From positions 1-62,059 of the forward strand of contig WQZB01000018.1 in the NCBI GenBank assembly GCA_009780955.1: 62,059 nucleotides of DNA, written 5' to 3'. Shown piece after piece: positions 24,157-31,553 of this stretch. This stretch comes from Polyangiaceae bacterium (GTDB taxonomy: Bacteria; Myxococcota_A; Polyangia; Polyangiales; Polyangiaceae). How positions within the stretch are numbered: position 1 is the stretch's first letter; every line of letters starts with the position of its first letter. The position numbers and the translations under genes are program-made. The notes beneath the pieces are model-generated. The model saw only the letters and a list, made by a program, of their open reading frames with translations, did not search any database and was not told the DNA's origin.

Positions 24157-24357
24157 TCAAGCCTTTTCGAGTCTCGCAAGTGCCGCGTCTCGAACGAACG
24201 TCGCCAGCGGCTTCCCGTCGTCCTTCGCGGCAGCGGCCAAGCGTTCGTGCTCGGCCTCGGTGAGGCGTACAAAGATTCCGCCTGTCGCGGCGCCACCCGC
24301 GCGGGGCGGACGCCCCATGCGCTTCTTCTTCGCTGTCGCCTTCTTCTTCGCAGCCAT
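24157..24357 (-). CDS. Ribbon-helix-helix type DNA-binding protein
   Basis: A 66-residue protein. A Lys-rich N-terminus (MAAKKKATAKKKRMGRPPR) with an AT-hook-like GRPP motif precedes a ribbon-helix-helix core: strand GGIFVRLTEAE, helix HERLAAAAKDDG, turn, helix PLATFVRDAALARLE. This matches small mobilisation- or CopG/Arc-like regulators. It likely binds DNA as a dimer and may regulate the early operon. Confidence 0.7.
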   Translation of the reverse strand: MAAKKKATAKKKRMGRPPRAGGAATGGIFVRLTEAEHERLAAAAKDDGKPLATFVRDAALARLEKA

Positions 24358-24425
24358 TCGCGTTCTCCCTTATCAGATTCGTTGATGTGCATCAGCGCAC
24401 CTCCGCCTCGCTTCGCTTCCATGGC

Positions 24426-25190
24426 CTAACTCACCAGCCGGAGTTGAATGGGGGCACGACGGAAGTGGGCGCGCATCTCACGCTCGTAGGACGCCCAGTG
24501 CGTCGACCGACGCGCGATGAACATCGTCACGACCATGTCCTCACGCCGAATCAGTTTCAGCCGCTCATCACGGATCCACTGCCCGTGCAGACTCCCATCT
24601 CGTGGGTGCGGATTGCGCAGCTTCAACTCGTTGTAGACGGCATCGCCGAGGATGATTCGCCACGTGCGCCCGTACGCGAAAGCGAGCCCCTTTGGCTCGG
24701 CGCCGTTGCCAGGACCAGGCGTCCAGCCCGAGACCTTGCGCAGCCGTGCGAGTTCGAGTTTCAGCTCGTCATCCCACGCTGATTCGTAATCAGCCGCATT
24801 GAGCCGCTGCATTCGCAATACGAGATGAATGGCCTCTGCACTCCGAGGCACGAGCTGGCCCGCCATGTACGCCCGATAAACCTCGTTCACGCGGGCGTGA
24901 AACTCGTGCGACAGCGACTTTGCATAGGCCAACGCGAGTTGCCAATGTGCCCATGTCGTGGGCGGCTCGCCCTTAGCAGGATTCCCCGATTTTCTCCGAG
25001 TGTACTGGGTGAGTACACTCGAAGAATCTCGGAGGAATTCGACGAACGGGGCACCTTCCTGCTGCAACCAGTGCGCAGGGCGATTGTTGCTAGGCGCCCC
25101 AGCAGCACGCCAAAGATCTGTAATGCACCACATATCCCCATCTCGACGGATGGATTGGGCGCCAATGGTCAGAGCTTCATTGCTGTTCAT
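24426..25190 (-). CDS. KilA-N domain protein (antirepressor-like)
   Basis: A 254-residue protein. Residues about 7-115 match a KilA-N domain: AQSIRRDGDMWCITDLWRAA, then NNRPAHWLQQEGAPFVEFLR, TWAHWQLALAYAKSLSHEFH and a helix to the linker. The C-terminal part (LNAADYESAWDDELKLELAR, GLAFAYGRTWRIILGDAVYN) resembles the P63C-type domain often joined to KilA-N. Such proteins act as phage antirepressors or regulators. It lies in the early leftward operon. Confidence 0.75.
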   Translation of the reverse strand: MNSNEALTIGAQSIRRDGDMWCITDLWRAAGAPSNNRPAHWLQQEGAPFVEFLRDSSSVLTQYTRRKSGNPAKGEPPTTWAHWQLALAYAKSLSHEFHARVNEVYRAYMAGQLVPRSAEAIHLVLRMQRLNAADYESAWDDELKLELARLRKVSGWTPGPGNGAEPKGLAFAYGRTWRIILGDAVYNELKLRNPHPRDGSLHGQWIRDERLKLIRREDMVVTMFIARRSTHWASYEREMRAHFRRAPIQLRLVS

Positions 25191-25192
25191 GG

Positions 25193-25525
25193 CTACAGCT
25201 CCTGGTCAATGATGGATAGGACTTCGGTCTGGAATGCTACGGCCTTCATCAACGGGCTCATCTCTACGTCGATCAATATTCTGTCTCTGGCGGCGACGAT
25301 CTCGTCGTACCGCGCAGCCTTCATCTCGATTGCGGTCGGCTCTATTCGCTTGGAACCGTGGCATTCGCACTGGCACGGCGTCGTCTCACAATACGGATAT
25401 TGTCCGATAGCTTGGCACTCATCGCACGGACGAGGGCAATGCGTGCACAGTACACGACGGTCTTTGTAGTACATCACATGCGAGTCGTTGCACGTCGAGC
25501 AGATTGGCTTGCTCTCGGTACTCAT
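25193..25525 (-). CDS. Cysteine-rich zinc-finger-like phage protein
   Basis: A 110-residue protein starting MSTESKPICSTCND. The first 55 residues have many cysteines in CxxC pairs (ICSTC, VLCTHC, PCDEC, CQCEC), enough for two zinc sites of the DnaJ-Zn-like kind. The C-terminal half is helical (IEMKAARYDEIVAARDRILI). The ATG at 25525 overlaps the upstream stop by 4 bp. Function unknown; part of a chain of tightly overlapping early genes. Confidence 0.6.
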   Translation of the reverse strand: MSTESKPICSTCNDSHVMYYKDRRVLCTHCPRPCDECQAIGQYPYCETTPCQCECHGSKRIEPTAIEMKAARYDEIVAARDRILIDVEMSPLMKAVAFQTEVLSIIDQEL

Positions 25526-25725
25526 CGCTTTCTCCGGTGTTTCGCCGCGTTGGGGCACGTTGCGAAGTGGCTAGTGCCGTCATGGTCAACGGGCATCGCG
25601 CGGTCTGCTTTCGTCCGCACCCAATAGATAATTGCGCCGCACGACGTGCAGTTGCGCGCCGGTGCCCCGTCCGGAATGACGAACAGGTTCGATCGGGCGC
25701 CGCCGAGAGAAAGCTGCTCGCTCAT
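25522..25725 (-). CDS. Small zinc-ribbon-like phage protein
   Basis: A 67-residue protein starting MSEQLSLGGARSNLFV. It contains NCTSCGAIIYWVRTKADRAM followed by PVDHDGTSHFATCPNA, a pattern of two CxxC-like/CxH groups seen in small phage zinc-binding proteins that begin 'C..C.a.i.w..t..gk..PvD..G..H...CP'. Overlaps both neighbours by 4 bp. Function unknown. Confidence 0.65.
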   Translation of the reverse strand: MSEQLSLGGARSNLFVIPDGAPARNCTSCGAIIYWVRTKADRAMPVDHDGTSHFATCPNAAKHRRKR

Positions 25726-25901
25726 GGCTTCGTCCCCTTGAGTACCCAAAGGGCATCGACGAGCGGTTGCATGACTGGATGATCTTTCGGCAGACCGCAC
25801 CACTGCGGATGGCTCACGCGAGCGACGAGGTACTCAGCGGCTTTCACTACGACCTCCAGCGATGCGATTCGATCGGCCGAGACCGGCTTGCTATCGCTCA
25901 C
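25722..25901 (-). CDS. Very small hypothetical protein in the overlapping early operon
   Basis: A 59-residue frame with GTG start at 25901, reading VSDSKPVSADRIASLEVVVK and ending LVDALWVLKGTKP. Its start overlaps the stop of the upstream gene (GTGA) and its stop overlaps the ATG of the downstream gene (ATGA), filling the only gap in the overlapping chain. That arrangement and the clean frame make it a likely real gene. No family recognised. Confidence 0.55.
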   Translation of the reverse strand: MSDSKPVSADRIASLEVVVKAAEYLVARVSHPQWCGLPKDHPVMQPLVDALWVLKGTKP

Positions 25902-26233
25902 GCTGCACCTCCAGCTTTCGGGCTCGCTGGGTCCGTCTCCACCACCGTCGAATTCGACAACCGTGCCTCACTACGGCGCCTCTCGTACACGCGCAGCAGC
26001 ACCAGGTACCCGATCAGGTCGAGCACCGTGTCCTCGTTGTCACGTCCGCAGCGTGTATGCGCAATGCGCGAAATCTTGTCGTCGATGCGCACCTTCAATT
26101 GCTCGTCCGGCTCGGCAATCGAGAAGATGCGAATCGGGTCGAACGCTGAGTTGCCGTACTTATCGTTCTTTTCGAGCAGCATAAGCCCAATGGCTTCGCA
26201 CTCTTCGATGATCATATCCGCAACAGGCTTCAT
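25898..26233 (-). CDS. Nucleotide-modification-associated domain protein (DUF1599-like)
   Basis: A 111-residue protein starting MKPVADMIIEECEAIGLMLL. It contains EKNDKYGNSAFDPIRIFSIA, then EQLKVRIDDKISRIAHT and EDTVLDLIGYLVLLRVYERR, the signature 'K...YG.s...p...f.......l..Ri.dKl.Ri......Dt..Dl.gY..l' of the DUF1599/NMAD1 family. These phage proteins were proposed to act with modified nucleotides; the enzymatic role is unproven. The ATG at 26233 is preferred; the longer frame is not coding. Confidence 0.75.
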   Translation of the reverse strand: MKPVADMIIEECEAIGLMLLEKNDKYGNSAFDPIRIFSIAEPDEQLKVRIDDKISRIAHTRCGRDNEDTVLDLIGYLVLLRVYERRRSEARLSNSTVVETDPASPKAGGAA

Positions 26234-26237
26234 GGCT

Positions 26238-26570
26238 TCACTCCGCGAAATCGAAGTAGTGAACAGCGCCGCCATCCTTGGCGCCGTCGGTGATGGTGAC
26301 GGGGTTGAGGCCGAAGAGCCCGCCGCCAGCGTAGTTGCATGGGCCTGGCCCAGTGCCGAACGCGTCGCGCGCATTCAGGAGCCATCGACCGACGCAGGAG
26401 AAGCCGACCGCTCCCTTCGGGGCGCCCGCAATGGCCCAGTCGCGCACGGCGATAACGTGACCGCACGCCGGGCACACGAAGCGCCAGGTCATCATGTCCT
26501 TGCCGAAGCGGCGAACACCCTCAGCCTTCCACTCGTCGTACGTCACGACTCGATTGGTGCCTGCACTCAT
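26238..26570 (-). CDS. Conserved phage zinc-binding protein of unknown function
   Basis: A 110-residue protein. The order VVTYDEWKAEGVRRFGKD, FVCPACGHVIAVRDWAIAGA, FSCVGRWLLNAR, then GPCNYAGGGLFGLNPVTIT is a recurrent phage arrangement ('W.f.CP.Cg.......GI.CN..G.fn.npv'). CPAC plus later cysteines may bind zinc. It overlaps the DnaA-domain-IV-like gene by 4 bp. No function is known to me. Confidence 0.7.
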   Translation of the reverse strand: MSAGTNRVVTYDEWKAEGVRRFGKDMMTWRFVCPACGHVIAVRDWAIAGAPKGAVGFSCVGRWLLNARDAFGTGPGPCNYAGGGLFGLNPVTITDGAKDGGAVHYFDFAE

Positions 26571-26872
26571 GACGCCACCTGCTGGTGCACGCGTGGACCG
26601 CGCCTGTCAGGCGGCAATTGAACCAGGATGGTCGTATGGTCTCGACCAACGAGCCGTCCAATGCGTGCGGTCGACCATCCAAGATCATAAAGCTCGCACC
26701 AGAATTCGCGCCGCGCCTTGGGCAAAGGGCTCTCGCGAGATGTGCCGAGCATCTCGTGGACGGTCACCCAGTGGCGCGCAGCAACCTTCTTTGCCAACTC
26801 GAGCAGGTCGCGCTCCTCGAGTTCGGAGATGATGGCTTTGACAGGGCGTCCTTTGGAGGCGCGCGAGTGCAT
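26567..26872 (-). CDS. Stand-alone DnaA domain IV-like DNA-binding protein
   Basis: A 101-residue protein. Residues about 23-85 resemble the C-terminal DnaA box-binding domain: helix ELAKKVAARHWVTVHEMLGT, then PKARREFWCELYDLGWSTARIGRLVGRDHTTIL. The 'a...ig...g.rdHttvl' ending is the DnaA signature helix-turn-helix. There is no AAA+ domain. It might bind host or phage DnaA boxes. It is encoded in the early operon next to the DUF2303 gene. Confidence 0.72.
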   Translation of the reverse strand: MHSRASKGRPVKAIISELEERDLLELAKKVAARHWVTVHEMLGTSRESPLPKARREFWCELYDLGWSTARIGRLVGRDHTTILVQLPPDRRGPRVHQQVAS

Positions 26873-26878
26873 GACTGC

Positions 26879-27796
26879 TCACGCCTCTGGCGTGCCAAAG
26901 AAGAGGGGCAGGTTCGTTTCTGTTTGCGCCTTGGTGCAGGCCTCACGGAACGCGTGGTCGAACACCTTGTCGACTCCGTGAAGCTCGTAGAACCACGAAA
27001 TCTTGCCGTCCTTGATTCGGTATCGGAGCCGTGCCGGAATCTCATACTTGTCGCCCTGTCGGAATACTGGAATGGCAACGATGAATGCGCTCGGCACCTT
27101 GAGCGGCCCGCCGGTCTCGTCTTGGTGCTCGGTGACGAAGTTCACCTGCACTTCCCCGGTCTGCAGGTTCTGCGCGTTGCGCACGCTCGATCCAACGCGT
27201 ACCGACAGCCCACGCGACAGCTCGAGAAGCCGCCACGCAGGCGCGAACGTTACGTTGAGCGCGTCTGCAAAGGCCTTTGCGCTGCTGCTTGCGTTTGATG
27301 GATCGCCAACGACGTCGAGCAGGCGATCCTCGAGGAACGACGCAAAGGCTGCCTGGTCGAGCGCCTTGCCGTCAGCCTCTTTCCACGCTGTCCACTCAGT
27401 TGAGAGTGGGAATGAGTAGATGCCGCGGTGCCCGCCGAAGCGCGGATCAGTGTCTTTCTCGTGACCTGCCCAATGGTAGTCGATGACGCTCGTGAGCCTC
27501 GGCGTGCGCAATAGACCTCGGTCAGCGAAGATCGCTGAACCAGTGTCCGCGAACCGCTTAGCATGCGCGATGAACGAGTCCAGATCGTCGAAGTTCGCGG
27601 TGCCCTTTCGACGCTCGGGTTTCGCTAGATACTCGTCGAAGAACTCCTTCATCGATTCAATCCGAAGGCCTTCGGACAACACGATGGCGCTCGGTCCAAC
27701 GGCTGATAATGGCAGTGGCTTCGCAATGTTTCGCTCCACGATCGACGCGACGGCGTCAGCCTCAGTCACGGGTTTCTTTGTATTTGTATTATCCAT
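26879..27796 (-). CDS. DUF2303 family phage protein
   Basis: A 305-residue protein with the DUF2303 plan: N-terminal ADAVASIVERNIAKPLPL, then GLRIESMKEFFDEYLAKPERRKG, TANFDDLDSFIAHAKRFADT, SVIDYHWAGHEKD and RFGGHRGIYSFPLSTEWTAW, C-terminal AFIVAIPVFRQGDKYEIPARLRYRI. The family is found in phage early operons, often next to recombination genes; biochemical role unknown. Together with the next gene it looks like a two-gene unit (both translate leftward, 21 bp apart). Confidence 0.82.
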   Translation of the reverse strand: MDNTNTKKPVTEADAVASIVERNIAKPLPLSAVGPSAIVLSEGLRIESMKEFFDEYLAKPERRKGTANFDDLDSFIAHAKRFADTGSAIFADRGLLRTPRLTSVIDYHWAGHEKDTDPRFGGHRGIYSFPLSTEWTAWKEADGKALDQAAFASFLEDRLLDVVGDPSNASSSAKAFADALNVTFAPAWRLLELSRGLSVRVGSSVRNAQNLQTGEVQVNFVTEHQDETGGPLKVPSAFIVAIPVFRQGDKYEIPARLRYRIKDGKISWFYELHGVDKVFDHAFREACTKAQTETNLPLFFGTPEA

Positions 27797-27817
27797 GTTT
27801 CTCCTCCTTTAGTTGCT

Positions 27818-28234
27818 TCAGATCTGAATGTTTGCTCGTGCCTCGACCGGCAGATCGCGCACGCGGTCGTTGTTCGCCGGCACTTCACGCAGCGGCAGCT
27901 TCTGTTGGCGCGGATTGTCGAGCGTGAGGTTATGGCCCTTCGTCAACCAGAAGACGCCGCCGGCGCGCTTTGCTGTCGGCTCTTTTTTCTTTACTTCTCC
28001 GACGACATCGATTGTGCCATTGCGCTTCGCTTTCAGGGCGAGCGTGATGGTCAACGTGCCCTTTGCGTCGGCGTCGTAGGAGGTCACGTGCTCATCGAGC
28101 TTCGTGGCAAGAGCGCGCAGCTCACTCGAGATCTCCGCGTGAAACGCACCCTCTTCGATTGCGTGCAGAAACACCGCAAACGAGCGGTCTCCCTCGTCTT
28201 GTGTGACCTCTTCGTCATCTGTTCTCTTCTTCAT
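27818..28234 (-). CDS. Hypothetical early phage protein paired with DUF2303
   Basis: A 138-residue protein. Order: charged N-terminus (MKKRTDDEEVTQDEGDRS), helix SSELRALATKLDEHV, beta strand KGTLTITLALKAKRNGTIDV and FWLTKGHNLTLDNPRQQ. Similar proteins ('...G.l.l.l.v.......v.....v..k.P......s.fwlt..g.L...dP.q') accompany DUF2303 genes in many phages. It overlaps the methyltransferase by 4 bp. Function unknown. Confidence 0.6.
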   Translation of the reverse strand: MKKRTDDEEVTQDEGDRSFAVFLHAIEEGAFHAEISSELRALATKLDEHVTSYDADAKGTLTITLALKAKRNGTIDVVGEVKKKEPTAKRAGGVFWLTKGHNLTLDNPRQQKLPLREVPANNDRVRDLPVEARANIQI

Positions 28235-28995
28235 GGACGTGTCCTTTCTTCATGTGTGCATAATGCACGCACGCGTGGCCTCTTGTAGACGTCATGGTGC
28301 TGCGCTCCGCATTCGAGTTTCTCAACGGCGCCGTCGTCATCCCATCGCCACGGCTCGAATCCCGGCTTCTCACCGTAGACGGCGAGGATTAGGTCTTTGG
28401 GGAATGGCTGCTTATGGCCGACGAATTTCACTCGCGGCCGAAGTGACAGCACCAGTGCTCGCCCATCGACGTAACGGGCATACCATTCGCTGCCGACGCT
28501 GGCAGGGACGAGTAGCGCGATCCTCCCTTCGCCTTGGTATTCAGCGCATTTACGCGCCCATGGAGCGATGTTCCCGTATGGCGGATTGAGCCAGGCGATA
28601 TGGTGGCTTACTACCTTGTCCCAATCGAGTGATAGCGAGTCCTCTTCTGGCGTAACGAAGAACGGCCCCTTTTTGTTTTCCTTGGTCGCTGCGAGATCTG
28701 TTTCGATCGGCCCGAAGCGTCGTTCCACTGCTGCAATCAGTTCCGGCGGCGTCTCAACGTCCTGCTCGGAGCGATGCCTGTTCAGCGATGCGCCGGAGCG
28801 TGGCTTCGACCATTGCGCCAATGGTTTTGCGCTGTCGGAATCGTGCCAAACACGTATGGACGCGCCCGGGCTGACGACTTGTGCGAGCTCGTACAGGTCG
28901 CTCAGACAGCCGTGCGTAGCAAGCCACAACGGCGCCCAACCGTGTTGGGTTTGCACTTCGACAAACATCATGTCAGCGCCGAGCTTCATGACCAC
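28231..28995 (-). CDS. Phage DNA N6-adenine methyltransferase
   Basis: A 254-residue protein. Residues about 80-200 match the phage-type Dam family: QDVETPPELIAAVERRFGPI, then TDLAATKENKKGPFFVTPEE, SLSLDWDKVVSHHIAWLNPPYG, and a later GRIALLVPASVGSEWYARYV. NPPYG is the catalytic amino-methyltransferase motif IV, and the 'W.NPPYg' context is specific to this family. An N-terminal 75-residue part is not in the core family. Role: methylate phage DNA against restriction or mark it for packaging. Confidence 0.85.
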   Translation of the reverse strand: MVMKLGADMMFVEVQTQHGWAPLWLATHGCLSDLYELAQVVSPGASIRVWHDSDSAKPLAQWSKPRSGASLNRHRSEQDVETPPELIAAVERRFGPIETDLAATKENKKGPFFVTPEEDSLSLDWDKVVSHHIAWLNPPYGNIAPWARKCAEYQGEGRIALLVPASVGSEWYARYVDGRALVLSLRPRVKFVGHKQPFPKDLILAVYGEKPGFEPWRWDDDGAVEKLECGAQHHDVYKRPRVRALCTHEERTRP

Positions 28996-29597
28996 CCCGC
29001 GGATCTCGCAATCGCGATCAGAAATTCAGCGAACGCGCGCGGCGTGCGCCTGCGTTGTTGCGCCGAGCAGATCTTGATGCCGGGCGGCGCCGACGTTGAC
29101 TTCGACTTTCGACCGACGCGTTTATGGCCGCCGCTTACCCAGTGCGTTGGCTTACGCTTCGACGGCGCCGTCGGAATCGATTTGGCCCCCACCACGTAGA
29201 TCCACGTCTTTTTTCGCGCGACGTGGCCCCAGTCGCATTGATCGACCTCGTACGTCACCCCTCCGTATTTGTCCGGTAGTTCGCCTGGGTGAGGCAATCC
29301 GCAATGCCGGAATAGACGAGAATGCGCAGGGTGCTCGAGGACGCCACCAACGGTTTGCACGACGGCCACGGCATAGGGGCCATGCGATGGGTCGTCGTGC
29401 CTGGATAGGTGTTTCAGGCCGCTCCACGGGCCGCATGGCGGGTGCGCGACGACGGGCAATCGTCCGGCGTACCGTAGAGCGTCGCGAGCCTCGTCGTACC
29501 ATTGCTCAACGAGCTCCGGATATGGCCCACGAGGGTCGACGTAGAGCACAGCGACATCGCGATACTTATTCACGATGTTCAGCGCTGCGCCGCTCAT
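28986..29597 (-). CDS. Phage protein with cytosine-methyltransferase-like PPCG motif
   Basis: A 203-residue protein. The segment AGRLPVVAHPPCGPWSGLKH is like the PPC catalytic loop of C5 cytosine methyltransferases but with G in place of Q, and is followed by VVQTVGGVLEHPAHSRLF and WGHVARKKTWIYVVGA, a set found in a frequent phage protein family of unproven activity. There is no clear SAM-binding N-terminal motif, so methyltransferase activity is doubtful. The ATG at 29597 is preferred to 29630, but neither has a good ribosome binding site. Confidence 0.7.
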   Translation of the reverse strand: MSGAALNIVNKYRDVAVLYVDPRGPYPELVEQWYDEARDALRYAGRLPVVAHPPCGPWSGLKHLSRHDDPSHGPYAVAVVQTVGGVLEHPAHSRLFRHCGLPHPGELPDKYGGVTYEVDQCDWGHVARKKTWIYVVGAKSIPTAPSKRKPTHWVSGGHKRVGRKSKSTSAPPGIKICSAQQRRRTPRAFAEFLIAIARSAGWS

Positions 29598-29651
29598 CTG
29601 CGCACCATTGCAATGGCGACGACAATGCATAAGATGCTTGCGAATACCGCT

Positions 29652-29840
29652 TCAGGCCACGACACGGGGCGCCTCCTGCTTTTGCGCGGTAATGTACGCT
29701 GTGTAGTCATCGACAGCGCGAACCATGAGACCCATCGCGTATTCGCGCGACGTTTCACTTATTGGATGTGCGACCTCATAAGCATAGACGTAAATATCAA
29801 CCAGCATTTCGAAGTTTTTGCTGTCGATGGACACTCGCAT
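29652..29840 (-). CDS. Small hypothetical phage protein
   Basis: A 62-residue protein starting MRVSIDSKNFEMLVDIYVYA and ending APRVVA. It is mostly helical with aromatic residues and is followed by the methyltransferase-like gene. It lies second in the leftward early operon, after the Cro-like gene. No family recognised. Confidence 0.5.
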   Translation of the reverse strand: MRVSIDSKNFEMLVDIYVYAYEVAHPISETSREYAMGLMVRAVDDYTAYITAQKQEAPRVVA

Positions 29841-29887
29841 GAATTCCTCCGCTGAAAAGTCGTCCTAGCTATATGGTCATTGCCCTC

Positions 29888-30154
29888 TCACGCTGCTTTC
29901 GTCCTGGCGCGCTCCACGGCGGACCGTACGCTCTCCTTCGTCGGGGGCTCTCCGACGCCGGCGATTAGCCAGTCGAGCGAGACGCCGAGCACGCGGGCGA
30001 GTGCTGACGCGGTCGACGTGCTTGGGATCTGCCTTCGACCGGCCTCAATTGACGAGGTGTGCCCAGGCGTCAGACCCGCCAATTCGTCCAGCATGCGCGC
30101 GGAGAACCCTGCGATCTTGCGCGTCCGCTTCAGGCGATCAGCCAATTTTTGCAT
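29888..30154 (-). CDS. XRE-family Cro-like regulator
   Basis: An 88-residue protein with a lambda-repressor-like helix-turn-helix: LADRLKRTRKIAGFSARMLD, ELAGLTPGHTSSIEAGRR, TASALARVLGVSLDWLIAG. It is first in the leftward early operon and divergent from the repressor-like gene at 30231, which is the position of Cro in lambda-type switches. The C-terminus (SVRSAVERARTKAA) is basic. Which of the two regulators maintains lysogeny cannot be proved from sequence. Confidence 0.82.
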   Translation of the reverse strand: MQKLADRLKRTRKIAGFSARMLDELAGLTPGHTSSIEAGRRQIPSTSTASALARVLGVSLDWLIAGVGEPPTKESVRSAVERARTKAA

Positions 30155-30230
30155 CGGCTACGTATGTATACGCGATCACGAATGAAGTCAAGCTAGCCGA
30201 TGGTTACGAACGTGGTCACATTGGTACACA
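30155..30230. promoter_or_regulatory. Divergent switch region with operator-like inverted repeats
   Basis: This 76-bp gap separates two divergent XRE genes and should contain both early promoters and operators. It has CGTAT-GT-ATACG at 30161-30172 and GGTTAC at 30202-30207 facing GTAACC at 30235-30240 just inside the repressor gene. Short GTG...CAC pairs lie between them (30212-30229). These repeats are candidate operator half-sites; exact boxes were not resolved. Confidence 0.55.
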
Positions 30231-30833
30231 TTGAGTAACCTTGACAGAATTCTTGCGCGCATCGATGAGGTGCTCGCATCGGAGAAGTTTGAGTCCGGGC
30301 GTGCATGGTGTCGCGCGGCCGGCGTCTCCGAGGGCTACATCGGGGCACTGAGGACAAAGTACGCCACTGGAGAAGCGACGAGCGCTAGAATCGACCAGAT
30401 CGAGAAGCTCGCTATCGCTGCCGGAGTTTCACTCGACTACATGCTAGGGCGAGATAAACTGAAGCCCGCTGAGCCTGGATCCACGACCACCTCTCCGCGT
30501 CGCCCCGAGCAGCCCGTCGCCACCAACACTCGGCGCAAGCCGGCGCTGACCCAAGCGTTCGAGGAAGCGTGGAAAACGGAGTGGTGGGTACAGCCGCACA
30601 AGACGCTGCCGGCACCGACGCTGGAGGAAGCGCAGACCATTTACGCGGACGCCAGCGACACCTACGGTGTCGATGGACTCGATCACATCACGGCGAAGGT
30701 GTGGGCGGCCCACTTCTACGAGCGTCTCAGATATTTGCGGCAGTCGAGTACCAAGCGGACCGCAAAGAAACCGGTCGCCGGCACGAAGCCGGTAGCGACT
30801 ACTGACCAGCAACCCGGCGCAAAAAAGCATTAG
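30231..30833 (+). CDS. Repressor-like XRE protein (ImmR/CI role)
   Basis: A 200-residue protein with TTG start at 30231. Residues about 22-75 form a helix-turn-helix: GRAWCRAAGVSEGYIGALRTKY, then RIDQIEKLAIAAGVSLDYML. There is no S24-peptidase domain, so it is not a LexA-cleaved CI type. The C-terminal helical region (QAFEEAWKTEWWVQ, YADASDTYGVDGLDHITAKV) is unfamiliar, and the tail is Lys-rich. It faces the leftward early operon and is followed by an ImmA-like protease gene, an arrangement known from ICEBs1 ImmR/ImmA. Confidence 0.75.
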   Translation: MSNLDRILARIDEVLASEKFESGRAWCRAAGVSEGYIGALRTKYATGEATSARIDQIEKLAIAAGVSLDYMLGRDKLKPAEPGSTTTSPRRPEQPVATNTRRKPALTQAFEEAWKTEWWVQPHKTLPAPTLEEAQTIYADASDTYGVDGLDHITAKVWAAHFYERLRYLRQSSTKRTAKKPVAGTKPVATTDQQPGAKKH

Positions 30834-30962
30834 CCTCAACGCGTTAGTCGTTTCGTGTCATTCCATCATCAAGGATCTACGACTGCGGATTCTTCGATGG
30901 ATCCGCTGACTTACGGCTACGACGCCGTACGCTAGCGCATGTCATGCACACAGGTAGTGCAT

Positions 30963-30968
30963 TATAAT
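30963..30968 (+). promoter_or_regulatory. Possible -10 box upstream of the ImmA-like gene
   Basis: A perfect TATAAT lies in an AT-rich island (about 30955-31015) in the otherwise GC-rich 209-bp gap between the repressor-like gene and the ImmA-like gene. No good -35 element is seen at the right distance, so this is only a candidate. Nothing else was recognised in 30834-31042. Confidence 0.3.
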
Positions 30969-31042
30969 CATTAAGTAATTACGTACTGAAAATAGATATC
31001 TTCGCCTGCGACATTACATAACAGGCGGTCGACCATGCGGCA

Positions 31043-31408
31043 GTGGACCGCCGCGCGCTCGAGGCGCTTGCTCGAGCCGCTTACGCCGAGGCTCACGTCG
31101 ACGAATCGCACCCTGACATCCGGCTACTCGCTCGCCGGCTGCTCGGCCCTCGTGCGATTCGGCGCGTGCCGCGCCTTGTAGTCGGACGCGCAACGCTCAC
31201 GCGCATCAAAGGGGAGCGGTGCATCGTTGTTGCTCGCAACCTGCCTCCTGCCGCTGCGCGCTTCGCTATCGCCCACGAGCTCGCCCATTGGTTGATCCTC
31301 CGCTCCGATCACCAGACCGATGACGAAGAGCGTGACGCGGATTATCTCGCCGGCGTTCTGCTCGCTCCGCGCGGTAAGCGCCGGCGCCGCTTACCACGCG
31401 ACGATTGA
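31043..31408 (+). CDS. ImmA/IrrE-type metalloprotease, apparently C-terminally truncated
   Basis: A 121-residue protein. The zinc protease motif HELAHW (HExxH, about residue 79-83) sits in AARFAIAHELAHWLILRSDH, followed by DDEERDADYLAGVLLAPRGK, the usual third-ligand region 'E.eAd.fA..LL.P'. In the family the protein normally continues for tens of residues with further helices; here it ends in a basic GKRRRRLPRDD tail after a hairpin-forming sequence (31374-31396). It may be inactive or altered. It follows the repressor-like gene, so it may have been its antirepressor protease. Confidence 0.75.
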   Translation: MDRRALEALARAAYAEAHVDESHPDIRLLARRLLGPRAIRRVPRLVVGRATLTRIKGERCIVVARNLPPAAARFAIAHELAHWLILRSDHQTDDEERDADYLAGVLLAPRGKRRRRLPRDD

Positions 31409-31553
31409 GGTCTAGGATGTGAGTTGTTGAGCAGCAGTGCAAGCGCGGCTTCGTCGCAGCTGAACACTCGTGCAACATTTGCTCTTGGCCTCGCTTTTGC
31501 GTGTGCAAAAACTTTGTCCGTAGGCTCTTCGAGCATCATAATGTCCATGAGTT

